DNA of 23,953 bases from a virus (IMGVR_UViG_3300006810_000381:1-23953); one strand, 5' to 3'. Shown: positions 1-5,239, counted from the first letter of the stretch. Notes: generated by a model from the letters alone, not told the origin. Numbers and translations: made by a program.

Positions 1-2
1 AG

Positions 3-212
3 GAGTTATATGAAAATTTAGCAGCTAGATTAAATTTAAGTTTTAAAAATAAATTAAAACCAGGTGAAAAGTTTTATGCCAGTGATGCTGTTAAGTTTCA
101 TATTGAAAATAAATTAGCTAGGATGGACTGCGGCGAAGCCAACTCAGACCACAATTTAGATGGTGGAAATTATTTTTTTATTCATGGGGGGTTGACAGAT
201 GAATCACGATGA
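3..212 (+). CDS. C-terminal part of an unknown phage protein (5' end outside window)
   Basis: An open frame enters from the left edge and stops with TGA at 210-212, giving 69 visible residues. The visible part has an amphipathic, Leu/Asn/Lys-rich start (ELYENLAARLNLSFKNKLK) and a more polar end with two Cys-free turns around GGNYFFIHGG. An in-frame ATG at 123 could be an internal start, but the frame reads like coding sequence upstream of it, so a truncated gene is more likely. Its last 14 bases overlap the next gene, which starts at 199; such overlaps are typical of co-transcribed phage genes. I recognise no domain and propose no function. Confidence 0.55.
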   Translation, partial: ELYENLAARLNLSFKNKLKPGEKFYASDAVKFHIENKLARMDCGEANSDHNLDGGNYFFIHGGLTDESR

Positions 213-576
213 TAGTAAAATTTTTTCTAAGCCAAGTCATGTAGCTAAGCTTAGCGCTAAGCTTAGCAATCCAATTAATTCCTTAAATAAAAAAAATAAC
301 TTAGATAGCTTAGCTAAGAATAATAACTTAGCTAAGATAAAGAGCTTAGCTAAGATAACAGCAAAGAAATCTAATCCAGCATATGTAGCTGTAGTTGAAA
401 GAAGCGCCAAGTTTCCCATTGATGAGCTGCAAAGGCGTGTTTTATCTAAGCTTAGAAAAAGATATTCAGAAGATGCTTACAAGGATTTGGTGATTAACCT
501 GGAGCATATATCCATGTTTGATAAACTTAACTGGCTTAGAGACATGGATGACAAGCTTAGAAAAGAGCGCAAGTAA
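199..576 (+). CDS. Lys/Asn-rich protein with short internal repeats, unknown function
   Basis: The gene encodes 125 residues. Residues 18-55 are low-complexity and basic, built from AKLS, SLAKNN, NLAKIK and SLAKIT units. Residues 60-125 look folded and helical, ending in a charged tail (DDKLRKERK). The start ATG at 199 follows a G-rich stretch (GGGGGG at 186-191) that could serve as ribosome binding site. It overlaps the preceding gene by 14 bases, and its stop TAA shares a base with the ATG of the next gene (TAATG). The repeats in the protein come from perfect DNA palindromes, so the DNA itself may be the functional element (see the repeat entries). The basic nature would suit a nucleic-acid-binding protein, but that is inference only. 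Confidence 0.7.
   Translation: MNHDDSKIFSKPSHVAKLSAKLSNPINSLNKKNNLDSLAKNNNLAKIKSLAKITAKKSNPAYVAVVERSAKFPIDELQRRVLSKLRKRYSEDAYKDLVINLEHISMFDKLNWLRDMDDKLRKERK
244..267. repeat. tandem pair of a perfect 12-bp palindrome
   Basis: GCTAAGCTTAGC occurs twice back to back (244-255 and 256-267). Each unit equals its own reverse complement. The pair lies inside a coding region and encodes AKLSAKLS. Related palindromes follow at 309-354. It could be a protein-binding array such as an origin or operator, or simply a peptide repeat. Confidence 0.8.
307..360. repeat. three 18-bp direct repeats, each with a palindromic core
   Basis: Three units begin at 307, 325 and 343 with an exact 18-base period. Each contains the 10-bp palindrome CTTAGCTAAG (309-318, 327-336, 345-354). 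They encode the hexapeptides SLAKNN, NLAKIK and SLAKIT. Because the core is self-complementary, it reads Leu-Ala-Lys on both strands. Regular spacing plus symmetry resembles iterons or operator arrays, but the arrangement may be selected only at the protein level. Confidence 0.8.
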
Positions 577-959
577 TGGATGTAGCGCAGTTAAATGATT
601 TATTCTTTGAAGCTGCCGAAACTGAGAGAAAGTTGCCTACTGCTTTTAGAAAGCAGAAGATGGCTAGTTGGCCAGATTATGTGACTGAGTGGTCTGGTTA
701 TGGTTACAGCACAACAGAACCAACTAGGTTAAAAGCTACACCAGACCAGATTACTAGGTTAGATAAAGCTATAGACCTGGCGTTAACTAAGATGGATGAC
801 GAGGATAGAAGGCTTACCTGGGCGGTAGCTCACTCAGCTGCATTTACTGATCGTGGTCCTAAATGGACTAAGATAGCAAAAATCCTAGGACTAAATGATC
901 CTAGGATTGTGAAGCGTAGATATAAAGATGCTTTGGTTAGATTGTATTATCGATTGTAA
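576..959 (+). CDS. DUF6362-like helix-turn-helix phage protein
   Basis: The gene encodes 127 residues. The N-terminal half carries an EAAETERKLP...SWPDYV pattern, and the C-terminus has a helix-turn-helix-like stretch (KWTKIAKILGLNDPRIVKRRYKDA, roughly residues 96-119) with a final basic/aromatic segment. From memory this matches the DUF6362 family, found in prophages and phages, often not far from terminase genes; its biochemical role is not known to me. DNA binding is a reasonable inference from the C-terminal segment. It starts with a TAATG overlap with the upstream gene, so the two are translationally coupled. Its 3' end overlaps a convergent gene by 23 bases. Confidence 0.75.
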   Translation: MDVAQLNDLFFEAAETERKLPTAFRKQKMASWPDYVTEWSGYGYSTTEPTRLKATPDQITRLDKAIDLALTKMDDEDRRLTWAVAHSAAFTDRGPKWTKIAKILGLNDPRIVKRRYKDALVRLYYRL

Positions 960-1248
960 TTTTATAAGATTTTTCAAACTTATTTTTGTTCATTCTATGC
1001 AAATATGCTTTTGGATTTTTTATACCAGCATTACGAAAAAAATTGTCTAAACCTTCATTAAGATCATTCATCATAGTAGCTTCATAATTTTCTTTGATAT
1101 CTGCAAACTTTCTATAACTAGTAACGTCTTGCTGTGATTTATCGCCATGATTTACATCTTCTGCTATATATTCCATTGCACATTCCCAAAACCATAATTC
1201 AGCATCTTTTTCATCAACTTCAACATCGATAATTACTTTATATTTCAT
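937..1248 (-). CDS. hypothetical protein, last gene of the leftward operon
   Basis: The gene encodes 103 residues, starting MKYKVIIDVEVDEKDAELWF, a beta-strand-like opening followed by charged helical sequence and a basic end (MNKNKFEKSYKITID). The start is preceded by AAAAAGGATAT on the minus strand, a good ribosome binding site within a leader that also occurs before ardA. It lies 33 bases downstream of the XRE regulator gene and is probably co-transcribed with it. Its 3' end overlaps the rightward gene at 576-959 tail to tail, with no obvious bidirectional terminator. I do not recognise the family. Small phage proteins beside ardA are sometimes anti-defence factors; that is guilt by association only. 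Confidence 0.6.
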   Translation of the reverse strand: MKYKVIIDVEVDEKDAELWFWECAMEYIAEDVNHGDKSQQDVTSYRKFADIKENYEATMMNDLNEGLDNFFRNAGIKNPKAYLHRMNKNKFEKSYKITIDNTI

Positions 1249-1281
1249 AACATATCCTTTTTAAAAAGTTGCTTACTGCTT

Positions 1282-1467
1282 TTATAGCTTTGGTTTATTG
1301 TTGGATAGTAGCCAATTCATAAGCACAACAACGGGACCGGGAATATCTTTTTCACCTGCCTCCCAACGTCTGACTGTCCTATCGGATGCGACTTTTAGTA
1401 AAGTCGCTAACTGCTTTTGTGAGAAGCCAAGCTTTCGTCTGGCTTCTCTAAATTCTGTTTTATTCAT
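1282..1467 (-). CDS. small XRE-type helix-turn-helix DNA-binding protein
   Basis: The gene encodes 61 residues that are almost entirely one Cro/CI-type HTH domain. The recognisable pieces are EFREARRKLGFSQKQLATLL, the recognition-helix region SDRTVRRWEAGEKDIPGPV, and a short hydrophobic helix (VLMNWLL). The GFSQ..LA.LL...TVRRWE..E pattern is characteristic of the family and gives high confidence in DNA binding. It has no extra dimerisation or LexA-like peptidase domain, so it is not a full CI repressor. It starts inside the end of the upstream gene (8-base overlap). Likely targets are operators in the divergent region 2854-3010 or near 1839-1858, making it a candidate autoregulator of this operon. 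Confidence 0.85.
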   Translation of the reverse strand: MNKTEFREARRKLGFSQKQLATLLKVASDRTVRRWEAGEKDIPGPVVVLMNWLLSNNKPKL

Positions 1468-1642
1468 TTTCTATTTCAAAAAGTGCTTCTTTTTTAGCTC
1501 TAGCAATTTCAAGTTCTGTTAAGCTTGTTTCTATTTGTGTAGCCATAGTTACACAATCATTAGCTTTGTCTTCTGTGTCAGCTGTTATAGCAAGCTTTAA
1601 AGCTAGTTTATAAGCTTCATAATTGTTCTTAGGTTCATTCAT
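1460..1642 (-). CDS. small helical protein, unknown function
   Basis: The gene encodes 60 residues, predicted entirely helical and acidic: an Ala/Leu-rich first half (YEAYKLALKLAITADTEDKA) and a charged second half (ELEIARAKKEALFEIENE). It is tied to its neighbours by a 4-base ATGA overlap with the upstream gene and an 8-base overlap with the downstream XRE gene, so all three are translated from one message. An antisense reading across this stretch exists, but the minus frame is supported by operon structure. No family recognised. Confidence 0.6.
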   Translation of the reverse strand: MNEPKNNYEAYKLALKLAITADTEDKANDCVTMATQIETSLTELEIARAKKEALFEIENE

Positions 1643-1824
1643 TGTCTTTTCTCCAGATATAAAGATTTTGCTTGTTCAAGCTCGTAATTAAAATCAATCC
1701 CATACTCAATACAAAAATTTTGCAGATCTAAAAGTAAGTCTTGAATATGCCAATCATTTGAATTTTTAAAATCTTTTCTTTGCTTGTATATTAGCAAAGT
1801 TGAAATAATGTTATCTGTGTTCAT
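1639..1824 (-). CDS. small hypothetical protein of the leftward operon
   Basis: The gene encodes 61 residues (MNTDNIISTLLIYKQRKDF...), with mixed charged and aromatic sequence, probably helical, ending SLYLEKRQ. It starts after GAAAGGTTAAACT on the minus strand, a usable ribosome binding site. The leader upstream has a 10-bp tandem repeat and resembles the ardA leader (TTATGGCC then a purine-rich RBS). Its stop overlaps the start of the next gene (ATGA). No known domain seen. Confidence 0.55.
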   Translation of the reverse strand: MNTDNIISTLLIYKQRKDFKNSNDWHIQDLLLDLQNFCIEYGIDFNYELEQAKSLYLEKRQ

Positions 1825-1838
1825 AGTTTAACCTTTCT

Positions 1839-1858
1839 ATAAGTGGCCATAAGTGGCC
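1839..1858. repeat. 10-bp tandem repeat upstream of a leftward gene
   Basis: ATAAGTGGCC occurs twice in direct tandem (1839-1848 and 1849-1858). It lies 15 bases upstream of the ATG at 1824. Part of it (TTATGGCC read on the minus strand) recurs upstream of ardA at about 2877-2884. It could be an operator for the XRE protein or a translational control element. Confidence 0.6.
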
Positions 1859-1876
1859 AAGATTGAGCTTATATAG

Positions 1877-1913
1877 CTCTCGCAAGGCAGTCAATAAAAC
1901 TGCCTTACAAGAG
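1877..1913 (-). promoter_or_regulatory. RNA hairpin in an operon gap
   Basis: A perfect 7-bp inverted repeat (AAGGCAG at 1884-1890, CTGCCTT at 1900-1906) closes a 9-base loop. Outer arms CTCT (1877-1880) and AGAG (1910-1913) extend the stem beyond a 3x3 internal loop. It sits between the 39-residue gene and the 61-residue gene. There is no clear U-tract on either strand, so I read it as an RNA processing, stability or attenuation structure rather than a classical terminator. Confidence 0.45.
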
Positions 1914-1921
1914 TAATATAA

Positions 1922-2041
1922 TTAATTAGAAAAGAATTGAGCTAACCAACTATTTATTTCTTTTTGTGTTACGTTGTAGGCTTTTAAATCTGATTCACTT
2001 GCATTATGAAACAAAAGCCATAGTAGCATTGCATTTGTCAT
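1922..2041 (-). CDS. 39-residue protein overlapping the end of the upstream gene
   Basis: A short frame starts at ATG 2041-2039 (minus) and ends at TAA 1924-1922: MTNAMLLWLLFHNASESDLK and so on to NSWLAQFFSN. It starts 38 bases before the end of the 102-residue gene in a different frame. A good ribosome binding site (GAGGATGAAGA then ATG) lies directly upstream. The N-terminus is hydrophobic (residues 4-12), and the rest is polar with a DLKAYNVTQKEINSWL helix-like stretch. Placement, Shine-Dalgarno and sensible composition support a real gene, but it is short enough to be chance. Function unknown. Confidence 0.5.
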   Translation of the reverse strand: MTNAMLLWLLFHNASESDLKAYNVTQKEINSWLAQFFSN

Positions 2042-2312
2042 TCTTCATCCTCTCTATTAATTCAACATTATCCTCACTAAATTCAGTTTCAGAAAAGCTT
2101 GAATCAAAATACATATAGTTTCTATATTCTTCAACAAGCTTATGAAGTGAATCCGTTGATATGGCTTTGTCTATTTCAGCGTTATGATTATCTCTAATAG
2201 CTTGAAACTTTTTAATGGCTTCTTGTTCTGTTTCAGCTTCAATTTCAAGGTTAGTGTCCATGGCTAAAGTAACATTTAATTTAACGCCATATAGTTTAAT
2301 TTTCTTAGTCAT
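2004..2312 (-). CDS. acidic hypothetical protein next to ardA
   Basis: The gene encodes 102 residues. The first ~45 look like a beta-alpha unit (KIKLYGVKLNVTL then LEIEAETEQEAIKKFQAI), a pattern common in small phage accessory proteins. The rest is acidic and helical (FSETEFSEDNVELIERMKND). A Shine-Dalgarno AGGAG lies inside the end of ardA on the minus strand, and only one base separates the two genes, so it is co-expressed with ArdA. Net negative charge would fit a DNA mimic or protein inhibitor, but I do not recognise it. Confidence 0.65.
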   Translation of the reverse strand: MTKKIKLYGVKLNVTLAMDTNLEIEAETEQEAIKKFQAIRDNHNAEIDKAISTDSLHKLVEEYRNYMYFDSSFSETEFSEDNVELIERMKNDKCNATMAFVS

Positions 2313-2313
2313 T

Positions 2314-2853
2314 TTACATACTCCTATAAATTATTGAATTGTTACCAACTGAAATCTCATTATAATCAAAGCTCAAATCTCTAGCCATTAATTGAATATC
2401 AAGATAGTTTTCTAAATGTTTTGGTATTTCACCAAACAAGCCTTCTTCTATAAATTGCCATGCTAAATCTTCAAAAGACATATCATAATAAATATCTATA
2501 TCTTCAAACAGATCTGGCGTTACTTCTTCATTAAATGGCTCAGATGTGATGTTTTCTTCATAGGCTATGATTAATGGGATCTTTTGATATTCTTCCCATT
2601 CGTTGGCAACCATAAAAAAAGCTTTTAAGTTGTAACCACCTTTAACGGCTTTGAATAGATCACAATCTATTGCAGAGCCATCAATAAAATCAAACATATA
2701 TTCTTCAACTGGTTGACCATAAACATTGAAGTTTTTATTATACTTAGATTGATAATCTTCAAAGCTATCAAAGTAAAAGCCTTGTGCATCTAAGTCATAT
2801 GGCTGGGCGTATAGTGTTAAAGTTTCAGCTTGTTTTAATTGTGCTTGTGTCAT
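2314..2853 (-). CDS. ardA: antirestriction protein ArdA
   Basis: The gene encodes 179 residues, close to the usual ArdA length of about 165-170. ArdA proteins are elongated, strongly acidic DNA mimics that bind type I restriction-modification enzymes and block restriction and often modification. Matching features are the opening LTLYAQPYDLDAQGFYFDSF, a central acidic stretch (FDFIDGSAIDCDLFKAV), and the conserved C-terminal pattern DLAWQFIEEGLFGEIPKHL followed by NYLDIQLMARDLSFDY. Acidic residues are abundant throughout. It is the first gene of the leftward operon, about 45 bases downstream of a near-consensus promoter, so it should be made early in infection. It is preceded by AAAAAGGATAT as ribosome binding site. 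Confidence 0.93.
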   Translation of the reverse strand: MTQAQLKQAETLTLYAQPYDLDAQGFYFDSFEDYQSKYNKNFNVYGQPVEEYMFDFIDGSAIDCDLFKAVKGGYNLKAFFMVANEWEEYQKIPLIIAYEENITSEPFNEEVTPDLFEDIDIYYDMSFEDLAWQFIEEGLFGEIPKHLENYLDIQLMARDLSFDYNEISVGNNSIIYRSM

Positions 2854-2884
2854 TTTGTTATATCCTTTTTAAAAGCGGCCATAA
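2854..2884 (-). promoter_or_regulatory. ardA leader with repeated RBS element
   Basis: Reading on the minus strand, TTATGGCCGC is followed by TTTTAAAAAGGATATAAC and then the ATG. Near copies precede the gene starting at 1824 (TTATGGCCACTTATAGAAAGG) and the gene starting at 1248 (CTTTTTAAAAAGGATATG). The shared leader suggests common translational control or duplication of a leader cassette within the operon. Confidence 0.5.
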
Positions 2885-2901
2885 TTGACCTAACATGATT
2901 C

Positions 2902-2929
2902 ATTATATTCATATGACTTTTAACGTCAA
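2902..2929 (-). promoter_or_regulatory. sigma70-type promoter for the ardA operon
   Basis: On the minus strand, TTGACG (2929-2924) and TATAAT (2907-2902) are separated by 16 bp, with a perfect -10 and a 5/6 -35. Transcription should start near 2895 and reach the ardA ATG after about 42 bases. A TGAC/GTCA dyad (2913-2927) overlaps the -35 and is a possible operator. Confidence 0.7.
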
Positions 2930-2955
2930 GCATTATATTTATTTAATCAATACTA

Positions 2956-2985
2956 TTGACTTAATGATCTGAAAAATGGCATAGT
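2956..2985 (+). promoter_or_regulatory. candidate rightward promoter upstream of terminase
   Basis: TTGACT (2956-2961) and CATAGT (2980-2985) have an 18-bp spacing, a 5/6 -35 and a 4/6 -10. It points at the terminase operon and lies back to back with the ardA promoter. A start near 2992 would give a transcript of only about 50 bases before the terminator at 3010-3045. Confidence 0.5.
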
Positions 2986-3009
2986 TTCGTTATCATATAG
3001 TTATCCTTT

Positions 3010-3045
3010 GCCTAGCAGCTACAGTTTTGGTTGCTAGGCTTTTTT
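3010..3045 (+). terminator. intrinsic terminator just before terS
   Basis: GCCTAGCA (3010-3017) pairs perfectly with TGCTAGGC (3032-3039), with wobble pairs extending the stem inward, followed by TTTTTT (3040-3045). No U-tract is present on the other strand, so it acts rightward. It ends 15 bases before the terS ATG. It either insulates the late genes from leftmost read-through or ends the short leader from the promoter at 2956-2985. Confidence 0.8.
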
Positions 3046-3060
3046 ATAAGCAAGGTACAA

Positions 3061-3483
3061 ATGGCCAAAGTTATAAAGATTAGAGTTACAAAGCCACAGA
3101 TGGAAAAGATCTGTGAGCGTATTGCAGAGGGCGAAAGCTTAACCAGGATTTGCAATAATACAAAGACGTTACCAAGTTGGCGTACTGTACTTAGATGGGT
3201 GCAAGAGAATGATGAAGCACATATTATGTATCGTAAGGCAAGGGCGTTGCAGTGTGAGGTTATGAGAGATCAGATACTTGACTTAGTTAAAATGGCTCTA
3301 CCAGATGATCCAAAGCTTGCAATGGCAGAAGTACAAAGAAGAAGATTAGAAGCAGATCATATGGATAAACATATAAGGCAGATGCAACCATTAGGTGTTA
3401 GGGATAAAGCAGAGGACAAGCAAGCAACGAATAATGGACAAGTAACGTTGAGTTGGGCGAATGGTAATCTTGAAATAGTGTAG
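3061..3483 (+). CDS. terS: terminase small subunit (Sf6 gp1-like)
   Basis: The gene encodes 140 residues from ATG 3061, preceded by AAGG at 3052-3055 with 5-base spacing. An upstream in-frame TTG at 3031 lies inside the terminator stem, so I reject that start. The small subunit recognises phage DNA and regulates the large subunit during packaging. The N-terminal ~55 residues form a helix-turn-helix-like unit (MEKICERIAEGESLTRICNN then SWRTVLRWVQEND), followed by long helices suited to ring assembly (YRKARALQCEVMRDQILDLV, MAEVQRRRLEADHMDKHI) and a polar tail. Length and layout match the Sf6 gp1 type. Its position directly before the large subunit agrees. Confidence 0.82.
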   Translation: MAKVIKIRVTKPQMEKICERIAEGESLTRICNNTKTLPSWRTVLRWVQENDEAHIMYRKARALQCEVMRDQILDLVKMALPDDPKLAMAEVQRRRLEADHMDKHIRQMQPLGVRDKAEDKQATNNGQVTLSWANGNLEIV

Positions 3484-3720
3484 GCAGATAGGTTTGCTTT
3501 CATGTTGTGTTGGCAGTAATCTCGCACACGAGCCATACAATGAACAGCTTTACTATTAATTACGTCACTCTATCTCTTGTAACCATTGCGAGCCATACAA
3601 ATAGTTACGAGTAGCGTACTCGTATGAGGCAGTTTTTAGGCAAACAGCCCCCCCCACCGCCCCACAATTAGGGCGCATCTGTATATATATATATTATCCT
3701 CTTAGGAGAGTGTCTAAGCC
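3484..3720 (+). other. 237-base terS-terL gap, candidate packaging/regulatory region
   Basis: No convincing gene lies here. It contains a 12-bp direct repeat CGAGCCATACAA (3529-3540 and 3589-3600, 60 bp apart), a perfect 8-bp inverted repeat with 3-base loop (TACGAGTA at 3606-3613, TACTCGTA at 3617-3624), an 8-C run (3648-3655) in a C-rich block, a small CGCCC/GGGCG hairpin (3658-3675), and an AT alternation (3682-3693) with a weak -10-like TATTAT at 3692-3697. In such a compact genome a gap of this size between terminase genes suggests a pac or cos element, a promoter, or both. Confidence 0.5.
3606..3624. repeat. perfect 8-bp inverted repeat, 3-base loop
   Basis: TACGAGTA (3606-3613) and TACTCGTA (3617-3624) flank GCG. 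It lies immediately after the second CGAGCCATACAA copy and upstream of the C-rich block. Plausible roles are a terminase or regulator binding site, or a hairpin in the mRNA leader of terL. Confidence 0.75.
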
Positions 3721-5007
3721 ATGAACATCGAGATTCCGTATTCACCTAGACCACTCCAGGCAAAGCTTCATAACGAGCTAACAACTAACCGCTGGGGAGT
3801 TGTGGTGTGCCACAGACGATTTGGCAAGACTGTGATGGCTATAAACCATTTACTGAGGGATGCTATACTTAATGATAAAACGAATCCCAGGTACGCTTAT
3901 ATAGCGCCTACTTATAGGCAAGCGAAAGCTGTGGCATGGGATTATCTAAAGCAGTTTGCTGGTAAAGTTCCTATGGTTAGGTTTCATGAGACTGAGCTTA
4001 GGTGTGATCTTCCTAATGGATCGAGAATACAGCTGCTAGGTGCTGAGAATTATGATAGTTTACGAGGTATATATCTTGATGGAGCTGTCCTAGATGAGAT
4101 GGCTGATATGCCAGAAAGTTTATTTCCAGAAGTATTAAGGCCAGCTTTATCGGATAGGAAGGGATGGGCGTTCTTTATTGGAACACCTAGAGGTCACAAT
4201 GCTTTTTTTGATTTATATGAAGCAGCGCAGAGTAATAAGGATTGGTTTACACAAGTTTATAAGGCTAGTGAAACTGATATAGTTGATGCAGAAGAATTAG
4301 AAGCTGCCAGGTTGATGATGACTGAGGACCAGTTTGAGCAGGAGTTTGAATGTTCCTGGGTTGCTAATGTACCAGGAGCTATTTTTGGAAAAGAACTGCA
4401 AGTTGCCCAGGAAAGTGGGCGCATAGGAAATGTTCCCTATGACCAGGCGCACAAAGTAGATACCTGGTGGGATCTTGGTATAGGTGATAGCACCGCTATT
4501 TGGTTTACACAGAGTGTTGGTAGAGCCATCCATGTTATAGATTTTTATGAAGCCAGGAATGAAGGGTTACCGCACTATGCGAAAATACTTACAGGTAAAG
4601 GCTATTTTTATGGAAGCCACAATGCGCCGCATGATATTGAGGTTAGAGAACTTGGCTCTGGCAAGAGCCGCCGTGAGATCTCATACGATTTGGGAATTAA
4701 TTTTAGGGTTGTACCAAAGCTGCCAGTTGAAGATGGCATACACGCTGCGCAACTTATTCTCAGCCGTTGTTGGTTTGACCAGGTAAATTGTAAGGCTGGA
4801 TTAGAAGCATTAAGGCAGTATCACCGAGCTTATAATGAAAGATTAAGGACATTTAGGAATAGTCCAGTACATGATTGGGCCAGCCATGCGGCTGATGCCT
4901 GGAGATATTTTGCTGTGGGTGTAAGGGAAAACCGAGGGTTTGAACGGCCACCACAAGCGATTGCAGATAGTAGTTATAATCCATTTAATAGTATAGGAGC
5001 AATGTAA
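3721..5007 (+). CDS. terL: terminase large subunit (ATPase/nuclease)
   Basis: The 428-residue packaging motor docks on the portal, translocates DNA with its N-terminal ATPase and cuts it with its C-terminal RNase H-like nuclease. The ATPase shows a Walker A variant CHRRFGKT (residues 30-37), Walker B AVLDE (122-126) and the coupling motif IGTPRG (153-158). The nuclease shows its first acidic strand at TWWDLGIGDSTAIW (248-261, D251), a second site around APHD (302-305) and a final acidic motif DWASHAADAWRYFA (385-398). The length is usual for the compact large subunits of Sf6/HK97-like podoviruses. Start ATG 3721 has AGGAG at 3704-3708, a rather long spacing of 12 bases. Confidence 0.95.
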   Translation: MNIEIPYSPRPLQAKLHNELTTNRWGVVVCHRRFGKTVMAINHLLRDAILNDKTNPRYAYIAPTYRQAKAVAWDYLKQFAGKVPMVRFHETELRCDLPNGSRIQLLGAENYDSLRGIYLDGAVLDEMADMPESLFPEVLRPALSDRKGWAFFIGTPRGHNAFFDLYEAAQSNKDWFTQVYKASETDIVDAEELEAARLMMTEDQFEQEFECSWVANVPGAIFGKELQVAQESGRIGNVPYDQAHKVDTWWDLGIGDSTAIWFTQSVGRAIHVIDFYEARNEGLPHYAKILTGKGYFYGSHNAPHDIEVRELGSGKSRREISYDLGINFRVVPKLPVEDGIHAAQLILSRCWFDQVNCKAGLEALRQYHRAYNERLRTFRNSPVHDWASHAADAWRYFAVGVRENRGFERPPQAIADSSYNPFNSIGAM

Positions 5008-5008
5008 T

Positions 5009-5239
5009 ATGGGCGGATTATTTGGCGGCAGTAAGCCAGCACCACCACCTCCACCACCACCACCTCCAGCGCAAGCTGTACCAGCACCGACTAAGAGGAG
5101 TGAGGTAGAGGATAAAATGAAAGATCCTAAAAGAGTGTCTAGGAAAAAAACCATAATGACTTCACCTCAAGGCGTATTGGGTGAAGAAGATGGAGTGGCG
5201 TACAAGACGTTATTAGGTGGTACAACTAAGAAGTCCTAG
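5009..5239 (+). CDS. small proline-run virion-associated protein with TI(M)TS...KTLLG tail
   Basis: The gene encodes 76 residues. The order is MGGLFGG opening, nine consecutive prolines (residues 12-20), a basic middle (KMKDPKRVSRKK) and the C-terminal motif TIMTSPQGVLG...YKTLLGG. From memory, small phage proteins with a Gly-rich start, Pro-rich stretch and a TILTS/KTLLG tail are common near terminase and portal genes, but their function is unknown. The poly-Pro run should stall ribosomes and need EF-P. The gene starts one base after terL ends and overlaps the acyltransferase gene by 23 bases. Its tail motif recurs in the Asp-rich protein two genes on. Confidence 0.75.
   Translation: MGGLFGGSKPAPPPPPPPPPAQAVPAPTKRSEVEDKMKDPKRVSRKKTIMTSPQGVLGEEDGVAYKTLLGGTTKKS

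Noticed and set aside
237-419. 60-residue Leu/Ala/Lys-rich frame on the minus strand
   Set aside because: It is the mirror image of the palindromic repeats in the rightward gene and covers nothing beyond them.
1298-1522. 74-residue rightward frame
   Set aside because: It lies antisense to the clear XRE helix-turn-helix gene and its neighbour, and its composition (Phe/Ser/Cys-rich) is typical of a shadow.
1877-1913. Hairpin as intrinsic terminator
   Set aside because: Neither strand has a U-tract after the stem; kept only as an RNA structure.
3031-3060. Upstream TTG start for the terminase small subunit
   Set aside because: The codons lie inside the terminator stem and U-tract; ATG 3061 has a good ribosome binding site and gives the expected length.
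3540-3614. 24-residue frame in the terS-terL gap
   Set aside because: It has no ribosome binding site and no recognisable pattern, and it overlaps the repeats and dyad.
4843-5154. Gly-rich minus-strand frame of 103 residues
   Set aside because: It is the reverse reading of the poly-Pro codons and the end of terL.
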